From assembly GCA_963678205.1 (NCBI GenBank), contig OY782760.1, forward strand, positions 1,798,001-1,862,000: 64,000 bases of DNA. The letters run 5' to 3'. Below the pieces are notes generated by a model, which worked only from the letters and a program-made list of their open reading frames with translations, had not been told where the DNA came from and ran no database searches. The position numbers were made by a program, and so were the translations under genes. This stretch comes from G963556115 sp963678205 (GTDB lineage Bacteria; Planctomycetota; SZUA-567). This document shows, piece after piece, positions 53,082 through 62,077 of the stretch; position 1 is the stretch's first letter; each line of letters starts with the position of its first letter.

Positions 53082-53859
53082 AAAATCTAGCATGCCGCTG
53101 CTGATAGAGAGTGATGATTATTTAGAGCAAGGCCTAGAACTGAAAAAGAAGTATGGTTTTAACATTATAAATTCAGTAGGTGAATTGAATGGTGATACGC
53201 AGTCATTTCTTGTTTATGATGTTGGTGGGCTATCTCTATCTAATGCTTCAAATAATAAAGAGCGGGTGCAAGTTGATTTTTTGAAGGGACGGAGTGGCTA
53301 TCGCTTGTCAACTATGATTAATACTGCTCAGCCTGTATTGAAAGCTATTGGCTTTAATAAAGATAGGATAGGATTAAAAGTTCTTGATGCTACAGCTGGG
53401 CTTGGGGTGGATGGCATGATAATGGCTACTGCTGGGTGTTCAGTGATGTTGCTTGAGAAATCTACTATAATGGTGGCAATGCTTGAAGATGGGTTTAGAA
53501 GGGTTGCTGAAGATATTGATGCCACTGAGCTTGAGGAGATTGTGGTAAGAAGGGTTCAACTTAAAAATATAGATAGTATAGAGTATTTTCCTAAAATAAT
53601 TAAGGGTGAATATGATGTAATATATCTTGATCCTATGTTTCCTGAGCGTAAGAAATCATCTAAAGTTAAAAAAGAAATGCAGCTAGCCAAATTTGTAGCT
53701 GATGATGAAGATAATGCCCACGAACTTTTGGCAGCAGCTTTGCAGACACCAGTAAAACGAATTGTGATAAAAAGACCGCTAAAAGCACCACTTCTGAAGA
53801 AAGGATTTTCTGCTCAAATAAAAGGAAAGAGTATTCGTTTTGATATTTTTCTGAGATAA
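53065..53859 (+). CDS. rsmJ: 16S rRNA m2G1516 methyltransferase (RsmJ-like)
   Basis: 264 residues from the ATG at 53065, with AAGGTGAG upstream; the frame is open further back, but into the gnd frame. RSGYRLSTMINTAQPVLKA, VLDATAGLGVDGMIMATAG, VIYLDPMFPERKKSSKVKKEM and VIKRPLKAPLL match RsmJ (YhiQ) of Enterobacteria. RsmJ is known chiefly from Gammaproteobacteria, so its presence here is noteworthy. It should methylate the small-subunit rRNA. Confidence 0.82.
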   Translation: MSTGLKKSSMPLLIESDDYLEQGLELKKKYGFNIINSVGELNGDTQSFLVYDVGGLSLSNASNNKERVQVDFLKGRSGYRLSTMINTAQPVLKAIGFNKDRIGLKVLDATAGLGVDGMIMATAGCSVMLLEKSTIMVAMLEDGFRRVAEDIDATELEEIVVRRVQLKNIDSIEYFPKIIKGEYDVIYLDPMFPERKKSSKVKKEMQLAKFVADDEDNAHELLAAALQTPVKRIVIKRPLKAPLLKKGFSAQIKGKSIRFDIFLR

Positions 53860-54024
53860 TTTGTTGCTGAAATTATCTGCTTTTAATGATATATTTTAAT
53901 TTTTTACTGGTATATTTGGAAATTTATAGACAATTATGATCGGAATAGTGTTGCCAAATTAAAATTTTCATGAATAATAAATTTAGTATTTTTTAAAGTA
54001 TGTAAAAAAGTTTTGGGGATTGAT

Positions 54025-54810
54025 TTGAAAACAATTGCATTTATGAATCAGAAAGGTGGGGTTGGAAAGACAACTACCACTGTAAGTATAGGAGCTTTTC
54101 TTGCATCTGAGCACGATAAGAAAGTTTTGTTGATAGACTTGGATCCGCAGGGGAACCTATCCGATCATGTTGGGATAGATCCTAATACTGTTGAAAAATC
54201 TGTATATAATGTGCTTGTTGAAGATATGCCTGTAGAGGAGGCCATACAGCATGTCTGCGGTATGGATGTCCTTCCTGCAAACATTGATCTGTCTGCAGCT
54301 GAAGTGGAGCTGGTAAATATGATGAGCCGTGAGGTACGTCTGAAAAATGCAGTTGCCGCAATAGCTGACAATTATGATTATATTCTTCTTGATTGTCCAC
54401 CAAGTCTTGGTCTTCTTACAATTTCTGGCTTGTCATTTGCATCTGAGGTTATTGTGCCAATGCAGGCTGAATATCTCGCACTCAGAGGACTTTCTCAGCT
54501 GGTACATACAATTGATCTTGTAAAAGGGCACTTGAATCCTGAGCTTGTGGTAAGTGGAGTGGTATTCTGCATGTTTGATGGTAGAACTATACTTGCTCAG
54601 AGTGTAAAAGATGAGGTAGAGAATTTCTTCCCTGAAAAGGTGTACTCAGCTGGAGTTAGAAAAAATATAAGACTTGCTGAAGCACCAAGTTATGGGTTGC
54701 CTGTTGGGCTTTATGATGCTAGTTGTAAGGGGAGTGATGATTACCGGGCTATTACCGAAGAGTTTCTTGTTCGGCATGGGGATACTCCAAAAAAAAAACT
54801 TCTAGCTTAA
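54025..54810 (+). CDS. parA: ParA chromosome-partition ATPase
   Basis: 261 residues from the TTG at 54025 (GGGGA upstream); a TTG at 54013 is possible. KTIAFMNQKGGVGKTTTTVS is the deviant Walker A, followed by LLIDLDPQGNLSDHVG, LLDCPPSLGLLTI and NIRLAEAPSYGLP, all ParA/Soj motifs. No parB lies next to it. The annotated frame stops at 54808-54810, just after an A10 tract. A -1 shift in that tract would add about 110 residues (next entry). Confidence 0.9.
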   Translation: MKTIAFMNQKGGVGKTTTTVSIGAFLASEHDKKVLLIDLDPQGNLSDHVGIDPNTVEKSVYNVLVEDMPVEEAIQHVCGMDVLPANIDLSAAEVELVNMMSREVRLKNAVAAIADNYDYILLDCPPSLGLLTISGLSFASEVIVPMQAEYLALRGLSQLVHTIDLVKGHLNPELVVSGVVFCMFDGRTILAQSVKDEVENFFPEKVYSAGVRKNIRLAEAPSYGLPVGLYDASCKGSDDYRAITEEFLVRHGDTPKKKLLA

Positions 54811-55136
54811 AAAGCTCTAAGATTCTCAAAGAAGATGATCGATCTTCAGCAAAATCATTTCTTGTAAAGAATAAGGATCGTTTTATAGCTTCTAACCCTG
54901 AATCAGCTGATACTGATAGTGATAGAGATTATAATAATGTCGGTATAGACAGCATTAATGATCAGGACAGCCTTTCTAATACGCAAATATCTTTGAATTC
55001 TATTTTAGATTATTCGATTCTTGAGCATGAGGCAGAGGGCTTGGTTTATACTAAATCTAAGAAGCGTTTTGCGTCTGCGGAAAAAGAATTACCTCCCACA
55101 TTAAGACCAATTTGGAAAGGTGATGAAATAAACTGA
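54811..55136 (+). other. Open C-terminal extension of ParA in the -1 frame
   Basis: From the A10 tract (54789-54798) the -1 frame is open for about 110 codons, with protein-like composition: SSLKSSKILKEDDRSSAKSF, then ILDYSILEHEAEGLVYTK and ending LPPTLRPIWKGDEIN. Ribosomal or polymerase slippage would attach it to ParA; otherwise it is a pseudogene tail or a homopolymer error in the sequence. No independent start site with a good ribosome site was found. About 110 bases after it, before fxsA, hold nothing recognised. Confidence 0.55.
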
Positions 55137-55247
55137 GGTAGAATATTAAGTTTTGGTATTTGCTCAGAAATTTTTTTTGCTGACCTATTATATTTCATTA
55201 CTTGTCACACCTCTTGACCTTCTCTGCTATATTTGTAAAATGACATT

Positions 55248-55727
55248 ATGTTTTTAATATTAGCGTTTTTATTTATAATGATTCCGGTTGTTGAGCTTAG
55301 GATCCTTTGGAGCCTTGGTGAGAGTATTGGTATTATGCAAACGCTATTAGTTGTTGTTATTACAGGGATTGCAGGTGCACAACTTGCAAGAAGCCAAGGT
55401 GTGAAAGTAATAAATTCTATCAATAATGAACTTCAATCAGGAAAAATGCCGGCAGATTCACTGTTATCTGCTGCTCTTGTATTGGTTGGTGGAGTTTTAC
55501 TCATTACTCCTGGTATTATGACAGATGCTTTTGGGTTGTGTTTGCTTATCCCACCATTTCGTTCAGGAATTGCTGCTTTACTTAAAAGATACTTCAAATC
55601 ACATTTCAATATTGTCAATATTAATAATTTTCAAGGCGGCGTAGGTAATAATTTTCAATCTCATTCACAGAGCAAGGATGAGTTTGTTGATGTGAATGTG
55701 GTTGATGATGATGATGAAAAGAAATAA
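55248..55727 (+). CDS. fxsA: FxsA-family membrane protein
   Basis: 159 residues. Several membrane helices include AFLFIMIPVVELRILWSLGE, GIAGAQLARSQG and LLITPGIMTDAFGLCLLIPPFR, the FxsA signature. In E. coli FxsA affects phage exclusion; its general role is unclear. The C-terminus is acidic. The ribosome site before ATG 55248 is weak. It is followed by pgsA 21 bases later. Confidence 0.9.
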   Translation: MFLILAFLFIMIPVVELRILWSLGESIGIMQTLLVVVITGIAGAQLARSQGVKVINSINNELQSGKMPADSLLSAALVLVGGVLLITPGIMTDAFGLCLLIPPFRSGIAALLKRYFKSHFNIVNINNFQGGVGNNFQSHSQSKDEFVDVNVVDDDDEKK

Positions 55728-55748
55728 GAAAACTTAGGATAGCTCGAT

Positions 55749-56369
55749 ATGGATAAAAAAATTTTTAATTTACCAAATGTGTTAACAATTTTTAGGTTTC
55801 CAGCTGGACTTGCTTTATTGTGGTTGCTTATGCAGTATAATCCAGTGAGCGTTGGTAATTCTGATAAAATGTGGGTGTCAATTTTGCTTACTTTCGTTGC
55901 TGTTCTTGCATTTCTCTCAGATTTTTTTGATGGTAAGCTAGCTAGAAAACATGGTATTGTTACTAATTTTGGGAAGATGCTTGATCCGGTAGCTGACAGT
56001 ATGCTATTTACTTTACTGATGCTGGGATTAGCTATGTCACCAAGATTTGAAGTCCCTATATGGTTTACGGTTATTATGCTGTACCGTGAAGCTGGGGTAC
56101 AGATTATGAGACGGTATGCGGCGGTTGGTGGAGTTGTTCTTATGGCTGGCTGGGCTGGAAAAGCCAAGATGTTTGTTCAGTGTATAGGAATGGGGGCTCT
56201 GGCGATTCTTTTACTAGTTGCTGATATTAATATTATAGATATTCCTGAGATTGTACTGTCAAAATTTGCGTGGTGGGCATCTGCTCTGTCTGCAGTTGTT
56301 GGGCTTATAAGTCTCTTCTTGTACGTAAGACAATTGCCTGAGATGATGAAAGAACAGGCAAAGAAGTAG
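55749..56369 (+). CDS. pgsA: Phosphatidylglycerophosphate synthase
   Basis: CDP-alcohol phosphatidyltransferase, 206 residues. The motif SDFFDGKLARKHGI followed by FGKMLDPVAD gives the DG(x2)AR(x8)G(x3)D(x3)D catalytic pattern. N-terminus IFNLPNVLTIFRF is typical of PgsA. It makes phosphatidylglycerophosphate from CDP-diacylglycerol and glycerol 3-phosphate in the membrane. PssA is the alternative but less likely. Confidence 0.88.
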   Translation: MDKKIFNLPNVLTIFRFPAGLALLWLLMQYNPVSVGNSDKMWVSILLTFVAVLAFLSDFFDGKLARKHGIVTNFGKMLDPVADSMLFTLLMLGLAMSPRFEVPIWFTVIMLYREAGVQIMRRYAAVGGVVLMAGWAGKAKMFVQCIGMGALAILLLVADINIIDIPEIVLSKFAWWASALSAVVGLISLFLYVRQLPEMMKEQAKK

Positions 56370-56400
56370 CTCCTGAGTTATTTCACTGAAAAGGAAGTAT

Positions 56401-57564
56401 ATGTCTAGTAATGCACCTCTGGTCAGTCTTTCTAAACAAAGTACCTATAAGCTTGATGAAGTCAAAACCACTATTTTAAAACTTCTTCAGCCTCATGGAG
56501 GAATAGAAGCTTTTGTAAAAAGTGGGGATAATGTAGTACTCAAACCTAATCTGGTAATGTCGCGTCCTTCAAGCGTTCCTGCCTGTACTAATCCAGTTAT
56601 TTTTAAAGCTATTGCTGAAATTCTGCTTGATTTTGGGGCTAATGTTACCGCTGGTGACAGTCCTGGGATGGAGTCTGCTAGGAAAGTTGCCAAGAGTGCT
56701 GGGATATTAGGCGTTGCTGATGAACTTGGAATTGAGATCATTGAATTTACTCCCAAGGAAGTAGCCACTCCTGGTGGAACCTTTAAAAAACTGGTGCTTG
56801 CAAAAGAGCTCCTTGAGGCGGATGTGGTTATAAATCTACCCCGTCTTAAAACACATGGACAAATGATGCTTACGGCTGCCACTAAAAATATGTTTGGTGC
56901 GGTTGTTGGATCTAGAAAGTTTGAGTGGCATTATCGCGCTGGTAAAGATTATAATATGTTTGCCAGAATGATTTATGAAATTTCAAATTGTATCAAAGCT
57001 GATCTGCACATTCTCGACGCTGTTGTAGCAATGGATGGAATGGGACCAACTGCAGGTACTCCCAATGCTACTGGATTCATGGCTGCTGGGGTTGATTCGA
57101 TTGCTATTGATGCTACGATGATGGAAATCCTTGGGAAAAACCCTATGGATCTCTATATGATTCAGGAAGCTACTAAAGCTGGAGATGTTGCCTGGCAGGA
57201 GAGAATAATCGTTGGTGAAGAGATTGCTGCTTTAAAGCCTGGAAAATGGCATTGGCCGCATTCAGTTGATCTTGGGCTGTTTGCCGGTACTGTGTTTGAT
57301 AAAAATCCTCTAATAAATAAGTTATTTAGAAAATTTGCTACTGTCTATCCAAAAGCATCTTCAAAGTGTGTGAAGTGTAATGCTTGTGTGAGAATTTGTC
57401 CGGCTCAGGCGATGACAATGGGTAAAGATAAGGTTGAGATAGACTATGAAAAATGTATACGATGCTTCTGTTGCCATGAGTTGTGTCCTCATGAAGCTAT
57501 GGATACTAAGGGCGGGGGGCTAGGAAAACTTTTGAGGTTTATTCTGCCTCGGATTTTCAGATAA
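56401..57564 (+). CDS. DUF362 protein with C-terminal ferredoxin domain
   Basis: 387 residues. The DUF362 region (1-290) has VVLKPNLVMSRP, AGDSPGMESA, NLPRLKTHGQMMLTAATKNMFG and IDATMMEILGKNP. Two [4Fe-4S] motifs close the protein (CVKCNACVRICPAQAMT, CIRCFCCHELCPHEAM). Related proteins are common in anaerobes but uncharacterised. It follows pgsA in the same direction with a good ribosome site (AAAAGGAAGTAT). Confidence 0.9.
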   Translation: MSSNAPLVSLSKQSTYKLDEVKTTILKLLQPHGGIEAFVKSGDNVVLKPNLVMSRPSSVPACTNPVIFKAIAEILLDFGANVTAGDSPGMESARKVAKSAGILGVADELGIEIIEFTPKEVATPGGTFKKLVLAKELLEADVVINLPRLKTHGQMMLTAATKNMFGAVVGSRKFEWHYRAGKDYNMFARMIYEISNCIKADLHILDAVVAMDGMGPTAGTPNATGFMAAGVDSIAIDATMMEILGKNPMDLYMIQEATKAGDVAWQERIIVGEEIAALKPGKWHWPHSVDLGLFAGTVFDKNPLINKLFRKFATVYPKASSKCVKCNACVRICPAQAMTMGKDKVEIDYEKCIRCFCCHELCPHEAMDTKGGGLGKLLRFILPRIFR

Positions 57565-57588
57565 TCAGTAGACTATTTTTAAATTGTA

Positions 57589-57612
57589 TCCCCAGAGTAT
57601 ATATTCTGGGGA
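57589..57612. terminator. Hairpin between convergent genes
   Basis: TCCCCAGA (57589-57596) pairs with TCTGGGGA (57605-57612) across an eight-base loop. Confidence 0.65.
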
Positions 57613-57622
57613 CATTGTTATA

Positions 57623-57907
57623 TTAATTTGACTGGTTCTTTTGCTGAATTTCTTTCATCTTTTCTTGAATATGTTCTATTGATTGTGCAAGAGCTTGTTG
57701 TAGTCTGATAGCAGTTGAAGGTGACAGGACAATAACATCTTTGATTGCACCTTGTGTAGTCGCTCCTCTTTGAATATTTCCTAGTTCTAATATTACATCT
57801 TCAGTTGAAATATGTATATTGAAGAGGTCTCGATATTTATACTCAATTTCTGGGTCGACGTGTAGTTTGATCTTATTTTCTGAACTGTTATCGTGTGTTT
57901 CTGGCAT
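57623..57907 (-). CDS. DUF3467-family protein
   Basis: 94 residues. KYRDLFNIHISTEDVILELG and VIVLSPSTAIRLQQALAQSI match DUF3467, a short bacterial family of unknown role. No membrane segment or signal peptide. The ATG follows AAAGGACTTATCCC. It lies convergent to the DUF362 gene. Confidence 0.8.
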   Translation of the reverse strand: MPETHDNSSENKIKLHVDPEIEYKYRDLFNIHISTEDVILELGNIQRGATTQGAIKDVIVLSPSTAIRLQQALAQSIEHIQEKMKEIQQKNQSN

Positions 57908-58053
57908 GGGATAAGTCCTTTCATTATAGAATACAAATTGAGGGTAGCGTTAGAATAAGTGAACGCTGAATTTTATTTTGTTTGTATTTTAATGTTAATG
58001 ACTTTTGGGTATAATATCAAATGTAAATTGGGAATTATAATGAAAGATTGTAT

Positions 58054-59208
58054 ATGAAGATTGCTCTAGTAAATAAGAAATTTTCGCTGAGTGGAGGCGG
58101 AGCTGAAAGGTATGCGGTTGATCTGGCTAATGCACTTATAGCTCAAGGGCATGAAGTAGATTGTTATGGTAATGTTCTTGAAAATCTTGATCCGGCAATT
58201 AACACTTATACTGTTTCTATGTTTAGAAAACCTGGATGGTTGAGAATCCTTTCCTTTGAATCAAATTTTAAAAAAATTATTAATAATAAAAAATCTCAGT
58301 ATGATATTGTGTATGCGCTGACACAAGTTTTTCCGGTGGATCTATATTTTATGGGGGGAGGAGCTCATAAGCACTGGTTATCAATCAGGTTTCCTAATCC
58401 TGTTTTAAATTGTATAAAGAAAATTATATCGCCAAATCATTTAGCTCAGTTATGGCTGGAGGATCAGATATTCAAAAAGGAAAATTGTACTGCGATTTTA
58501 GCTAACTCATTCCTGGTAAAAGAACATGCAAAATTATATGGTGGTGTATCGGATGAGCGAGCTTTTGTTGTGCATAACGGTATTGATAATAAGCGTTTTA
58601 ACTTGACCATAGCCGATGATTATCGGGATTCTACTAGAGAAGAATTTAAAATTGCTGAGAATGATTTTGTGATTTCATACCTCGCGCATAACTGGAGAAG
58701 AAAAGGATTGATTACAATTTTTCAGGCAATGGCAATACTGAAGTCCAGACATGGTATAAACTGTAAAATTCTTGTTGCAGGTAAAGGCAATATTGAAGAG
58801 TTTAAAAGAGAAGGTTTAGACATGGGGCTTACTGAAGAGAGTATGGTCTTTGTCGGTTCATTTGCATACCCCGAGAGGCTTTATGTAGCTAGCGAGGTCT
58901 CTATACTTCCAACAATGTATGATCCGTGTGCGGGGGTTACTGTTGAGGCGATGGCGTGTGGTGTCCCGGTAATTACTACTCCGGACAATGGTTCGCATGA
59001 ACTTATAAAACATGGGGAGAGTGGCTTTGTATTGAGTGCTTATGATGCTTCAGAGGAGCTTGTTGAGTATTTGCTTTTACTCCAGAATAAAGAAGTAAGG
59101 GGGCGATTTGGCGAAGTCGCTGAAAAAGCGGTAAGTTATAGAAGTTTTGAGCAGGTTGTTAATGAAACAATCGCGATTATGAAGAATGTTGTGCTTATGA
59201 AGAAATAA
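58054..59208 (+). CDS. GT4-family glycosyltransferase
   Basis: 384 residues from the ATG at 58054. KIALVNKKFSLSGGGAERY and the GT-B C-terminal region with VTVEAMACGVPVITTPDNGS (Glu of the EX7E-type motif) are the family features. LTQVFPVDLYFMGGGAHKHW resembles lipopolysaccharide-core transferases such as RfaG/WaaG. It likely adds a sugar to cell-envelope glycan. No other LPS genes are near. A TTG two codons upstream is an alternative start. Confidence 0.85.
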   Translation: MKIALVNKKFSLSGGGAERYAVDLANALIAQGHEVDCYGNVLENLDPAINTYTVSMFRKPGWLRILSFESNFKKIINNKKSQYDIVYALTQVFPVDLYFMGGGAHKHWLSIRFPNPVLNCIKKIISPNHLAQLWLEDQIFKKENCTAILANSFLVKEHAKLYGGVSDERAFVVHNGIDNKRFNLTIADDYRDSTREEFKIAENDFVISYLAHNWRRKGLITIFQAMAILKSRHGINCKILVAGKGNIEEFKREGLDMGLTEESMVFVGSFAYPERLYVASEVSILPTMYDPCAGVTVEAMACGVPVITTPDNGSHELIKHGESGFVLSAYDASEELVEYLLLLQNKEVRGRFGEVAEKAVSYRSFEQVVNETIAIMKNVVLMKK

Positions 59209-59219
59209 GGTATGATGAG

Positions 59220-59713
59220 ATGAGTGAAATCTATGAGTTTGAACCGGCTAATGAGAAGAAAAGACGGACAACGGTTTTTCTGAAATTGGCGTAAACCTAG
59301 ATACTAGGTGTGCAGAGATTGGGACGTGTAGAGGTTGTCTTGTAGATCTTCTTGAGGGTGAACTTGCTCATATCTATACAGTTGAGATTATAGAGGGGAA
59401 GCAGAGGATTTTTGCTTGCCTTTTTTCTTTATCTGCAACTGTTCCTGCAAAAATATTTATTCCAGATAAGAGTGTAATCTTTAAATTCAAAATATTATCT
59501 GAGCTTAAACAGAAGTTTACTAGTCGAAATGGAAATGTAAAAGATTACAGTATTGCAATAGATGTGGGGACTACAACTGTTGCGATTATGCTGGTGAAAA
59601 TTGCTAATGCTGAGATTATCTGTACTGAGACTGTATTTAACAGTCAGATCAAGTATGGTGATAATGTTCTTACTCGTATTAAATATAGTCAGAATAATTC
59701 TGAAATGCTTTAA
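59220..59713 (+). pseudogene. Truncated RACE-like (DUF4445/ASKHA) protein
   Basis: Starts MSEIYEFEPANEKKRR, loses frame at about 59291, then reads GVNLDTRCAEIGTCRGCLVD (a [2Fe-2S]-ferredoxin region), and YSIAIDVGTTTVAIML with NSQIKYGDNVLTRIK, the ASKHA ATPase start of corrinoid-enzyme reactivators. It stops after about 140 residues; the family is about 600. So it is a frameshifted, truncated remnant of a reductive activator of a corrinoid methyltransferase. No methyltransferase was found nearby. Confidence 0.7.
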
Positions 59714-59875
59714 ATCATGAAAAATGAAATTATGGAATAAACTCTATTACCACCTTTCTATTTAAAAGTCAGCATTTTAATTCGTGATATCTGAGTAAAT
59801 ATTATTGCTTGTTTTAATATTTTGAAGTATTATAAAATATTGGGTTTGGGAAATTATTGCATAGATAGGGTTGAT

Positions 59876-61714
59876 ATGAGTAACACTCTCAAAAAAGAAT
59901 TGTCATTTATTGGAGTATTCAGTCTGGCGGCTGGGGCAATGATAAGTTCCGGTATATTTATTCTACCTGGTATTGCCTTTGCTTCGGCTGGGCCTGCGGT
60001 GGTGCTTTCATACTTTCTGGCTGGTATTCTGGCTTTAACAGGGGTACTCAATGTTGCAGAGTTGTCTACTGCTATGCCAAAGGCAGGCGGTGATTACTAC
60101 TATGTGAACCGGAGTATGGGACCGATGCTTGGAACTATGTCCGGAGTGATGAGCTGGTTTGCTCTCTCTTTAAAAACAGCATTTGCCATATATGGTATTG
60201 CTGAACTTCTAAGGTTGATCACAGGATTCGATGCAACTATACTTGGGATAATCGTATGTGTTGTATTTGTTGCAATAAATATCTTGGGGGTTAAAGAGGC
60301 TGTACGACTTGAGATTGTCCTTGTCCTTGGTTTGCTTGCTCTTATCGTGTTGTATTTCTTTTTAGGTATTTCGCATGTTGAAGTATCGCACTTTGATCCA
60401 TTTGTACCTTATGGTATGGATGCTGTGCTGCTTACAACAGGTTTTGTATTTGTATCGTTTGGTGGTTTGCTGAAAATTTCTAGTGTTGCTGAGGAGGTAG
60501 TAAATCCACAACGTAATATTCCACTAGGTATGATTGTTGCCGTTGTTACTATTACAATTCTTTATGTGTTATTACTTGTTGTGACGGTTGGGTTACTGCC
60601 TGCTGAGCAATTAAAAACGTCGCTTACTCCTGTTGCTGATGCGGCAAGAATATTTGTGGGTGATATCGGTTTTTATGCGATTTCTGTTGCTGCGATGCTG
60701 GCTTTTATTACTACTGCTAATGCTGGAATTATGGCTGCATCCAGATATCCTATTGCTCTAAGTAGGGATAACCTTTTACCTGAGTTTCTGTGTGTGATCA
60801 ATAAAAGGTTTGATACACCGGTAAGATCAGTACTTCTTACTGGCGTCTTTATTGCCATATCTTTGTTCTTACCACTTGATGTACTGGTAAAAGCAGCATC
60901 AACTGTTGTGCTGACTTCATATATTCTAGCAAATATTGCGCTTATAATATTACGCGAGAGTAAGCTACAGAATTATAGACCATCATTCAAAACGCCATTT
61001 TATCCTTGGATGCAGATTATAAGTGTTATTGCATTTTGTGTTATTATCAGTGATATGGGTCTTACTACGCTCAAGATTAGTCTTGGCTTGGTAGGAGTGG
61101 CATTGCTGTTATTTTTCTTTTATGGTAAGAAGAGGGCAGACTTTGAGTCCGCATGGGTGCACCTTGTGGCGCGAGTTGGTAATAAGAAGCTTGATTCCTA
61201 TGACCTAGAATCAGAACTCAAAGGAATTATACATCATCGTGATGAGGTCGTACTCGATAATTTTGATGATGTTGTTGCACAGGCTGCGGTGCTTGATATA
61301 GAGGAAAATATTGATCGTGATGTTCTCTTTATGCAGGTAGCAGATTTACTTGAAGGGCGTATCAAGTTATCTAAGGAAGAAATTTGTCGTTTACTCAACG
61401 AGCGAGAAGAATCAAGCAGTACCGCGATTATTCCCACTGTTGCAATCCCGCATATTATTCTGGAAGGTGAAAATGTGTTTGACCTTGTTCTTGTAAGAAG
61501 TAAGAAAGGTGTTTATTTCACAGATAACGCCACGTCTGTAAATGCGATCTTTGTAATCATCGGTACACAGGATAAGAGACGCTTGCATCTACAGGCTTTA
61601 GCTGCTATTGCTCAGGTTATACAGGATAAGAGTTTTGATAGTCGCTGGCTTGAGTCTAAAAATGAAAATCTGTTGAAGGATATATTCCTGCTCAGTGAGC
61701 GTAGAAGAACGTAA
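59876..61714 (+). CDS. APC-family amino acid permease with C-terminal EIIA-like domain
   Basis: 612 residues from the ATG at 59876 (AGGG upstream). Residues 1-430 form about 12 helices with FSLAAGAMISSGIFILPG and KISSVAEEVVNPQRNIPLG of the APC superfamily. Residues about 475-612 resemble a PtsN/EIIA domain, with the probable phospho-histidine in TVAIPHIIL. Phosphorylation of such a domain could regulate uptake. A PTS EIIA gene is also at the left edge of the window. Confidence 0.85.
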   Translation: MSNTLKKELSFIGVFSLAAGAMISSGIFILPGIAFASAGPAVVLSYFLAGILALTGVLNVAELSTAMPKAGGDYYYVNRSMGPMLGTMSGVMSWFALSLKTAFAIYGIAELLRLITGFDATILGIIVCVVFVAINILGVKEAVRLEIVLVLGLLALIVLYFFLGISHVEVSHFDPFVPYGMDAVLLTTGFVFVSFGGLLKISSVAEEVVNPQRNIPLGMIVAVVTITILYVLLLVVTVGLLPAEQLKTSLTPVADAARIFVGDIGFYAISVAAMLAFITTANAGIMAASRYPIALSRDNLLPEFLCVINKRFDTPVRSVLLTGVFIAISLFLPLDVLVKAASTVVLTSYILANIALIILRESKLQNYRPSFKTPFYPWMQIISVIAFCVIISDMGLTTLKISLGLVGVALLLFFFYGKKRADFESAWVHLVARVGNKKLDSYDLESELKGIIHHRDEVVLDNFDDVVAQAAVLDIEENIDRDVLFMQVADLLEGRIKLSKEEICRLLNEREESSSTAIIPTVAIPHIILEGENVFDLVLVRSKKGVYFTDNATSVNAIFVIIGTQDKRRLHLQALAAIAQVIQDKSFDSRWLESKNENLLKDIFLLSERRRT

Positions 61715-61747
61715 TTTGATTTTTTTATATTGTTTTATGAATTTAAA

Positions 61748-61786
61748 AACACGGAGCAAGGCTTAATTTAAACCTTGCTCCGTGTT
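61748..61786 (+). terminator. Terminator of the APC-EIIA gene
   Basis: AACACGGAGCAAGG (61748-61761) pairs with its complement at 61773-61786. Confidence 0.85.
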
Positions 61787-62077
61787 ATTGTGTACTTTAG
61801 TTAAAGAGAGTTTCTCTTACTTCTTTTAACATTTGGGCTAGTGTGCCATTTTTGATAAGTTCAGTTATCAAAGGCTGTTGTAATAAGAATAAGTTTTTAT
61901 GTTATGTAGGGTGTGTGTCTATGTATAGCACCCTACATTTTAACTATTGCTTGTGAATAATGACCTTTTGCGACTAATTGTTTGTTTGAGTTGTTATATT
62001 CCGTATAGAGCAGGTTTTAAGCTTGAAATATCTTTAGTATAAATATAGAATCCCTAATAAATGTTATGGAGATTTTT
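61787..62077. other. Gap with a hairpin and a possible gene remnant
   Basis: A second perfect hairpin (ATGTAGGGTG, 61904-61913, with CACCCTACAT, 61929-61938) is followed by TTTT. On the minus strand 61801-61899 reads PLITELIKNGTLAQMLKEVR and is bounded by stops; the source family is not recognised. The rest holds nothing recognisable. Confidence 0.35.

Noticed and set aside
61801..61899. Fragment on the minus strand reading PLITELIKNGTLAQMLKEVR
   Set aside because: Only about 33 codons without a start; family not recognised, so listed only as part of the gap.
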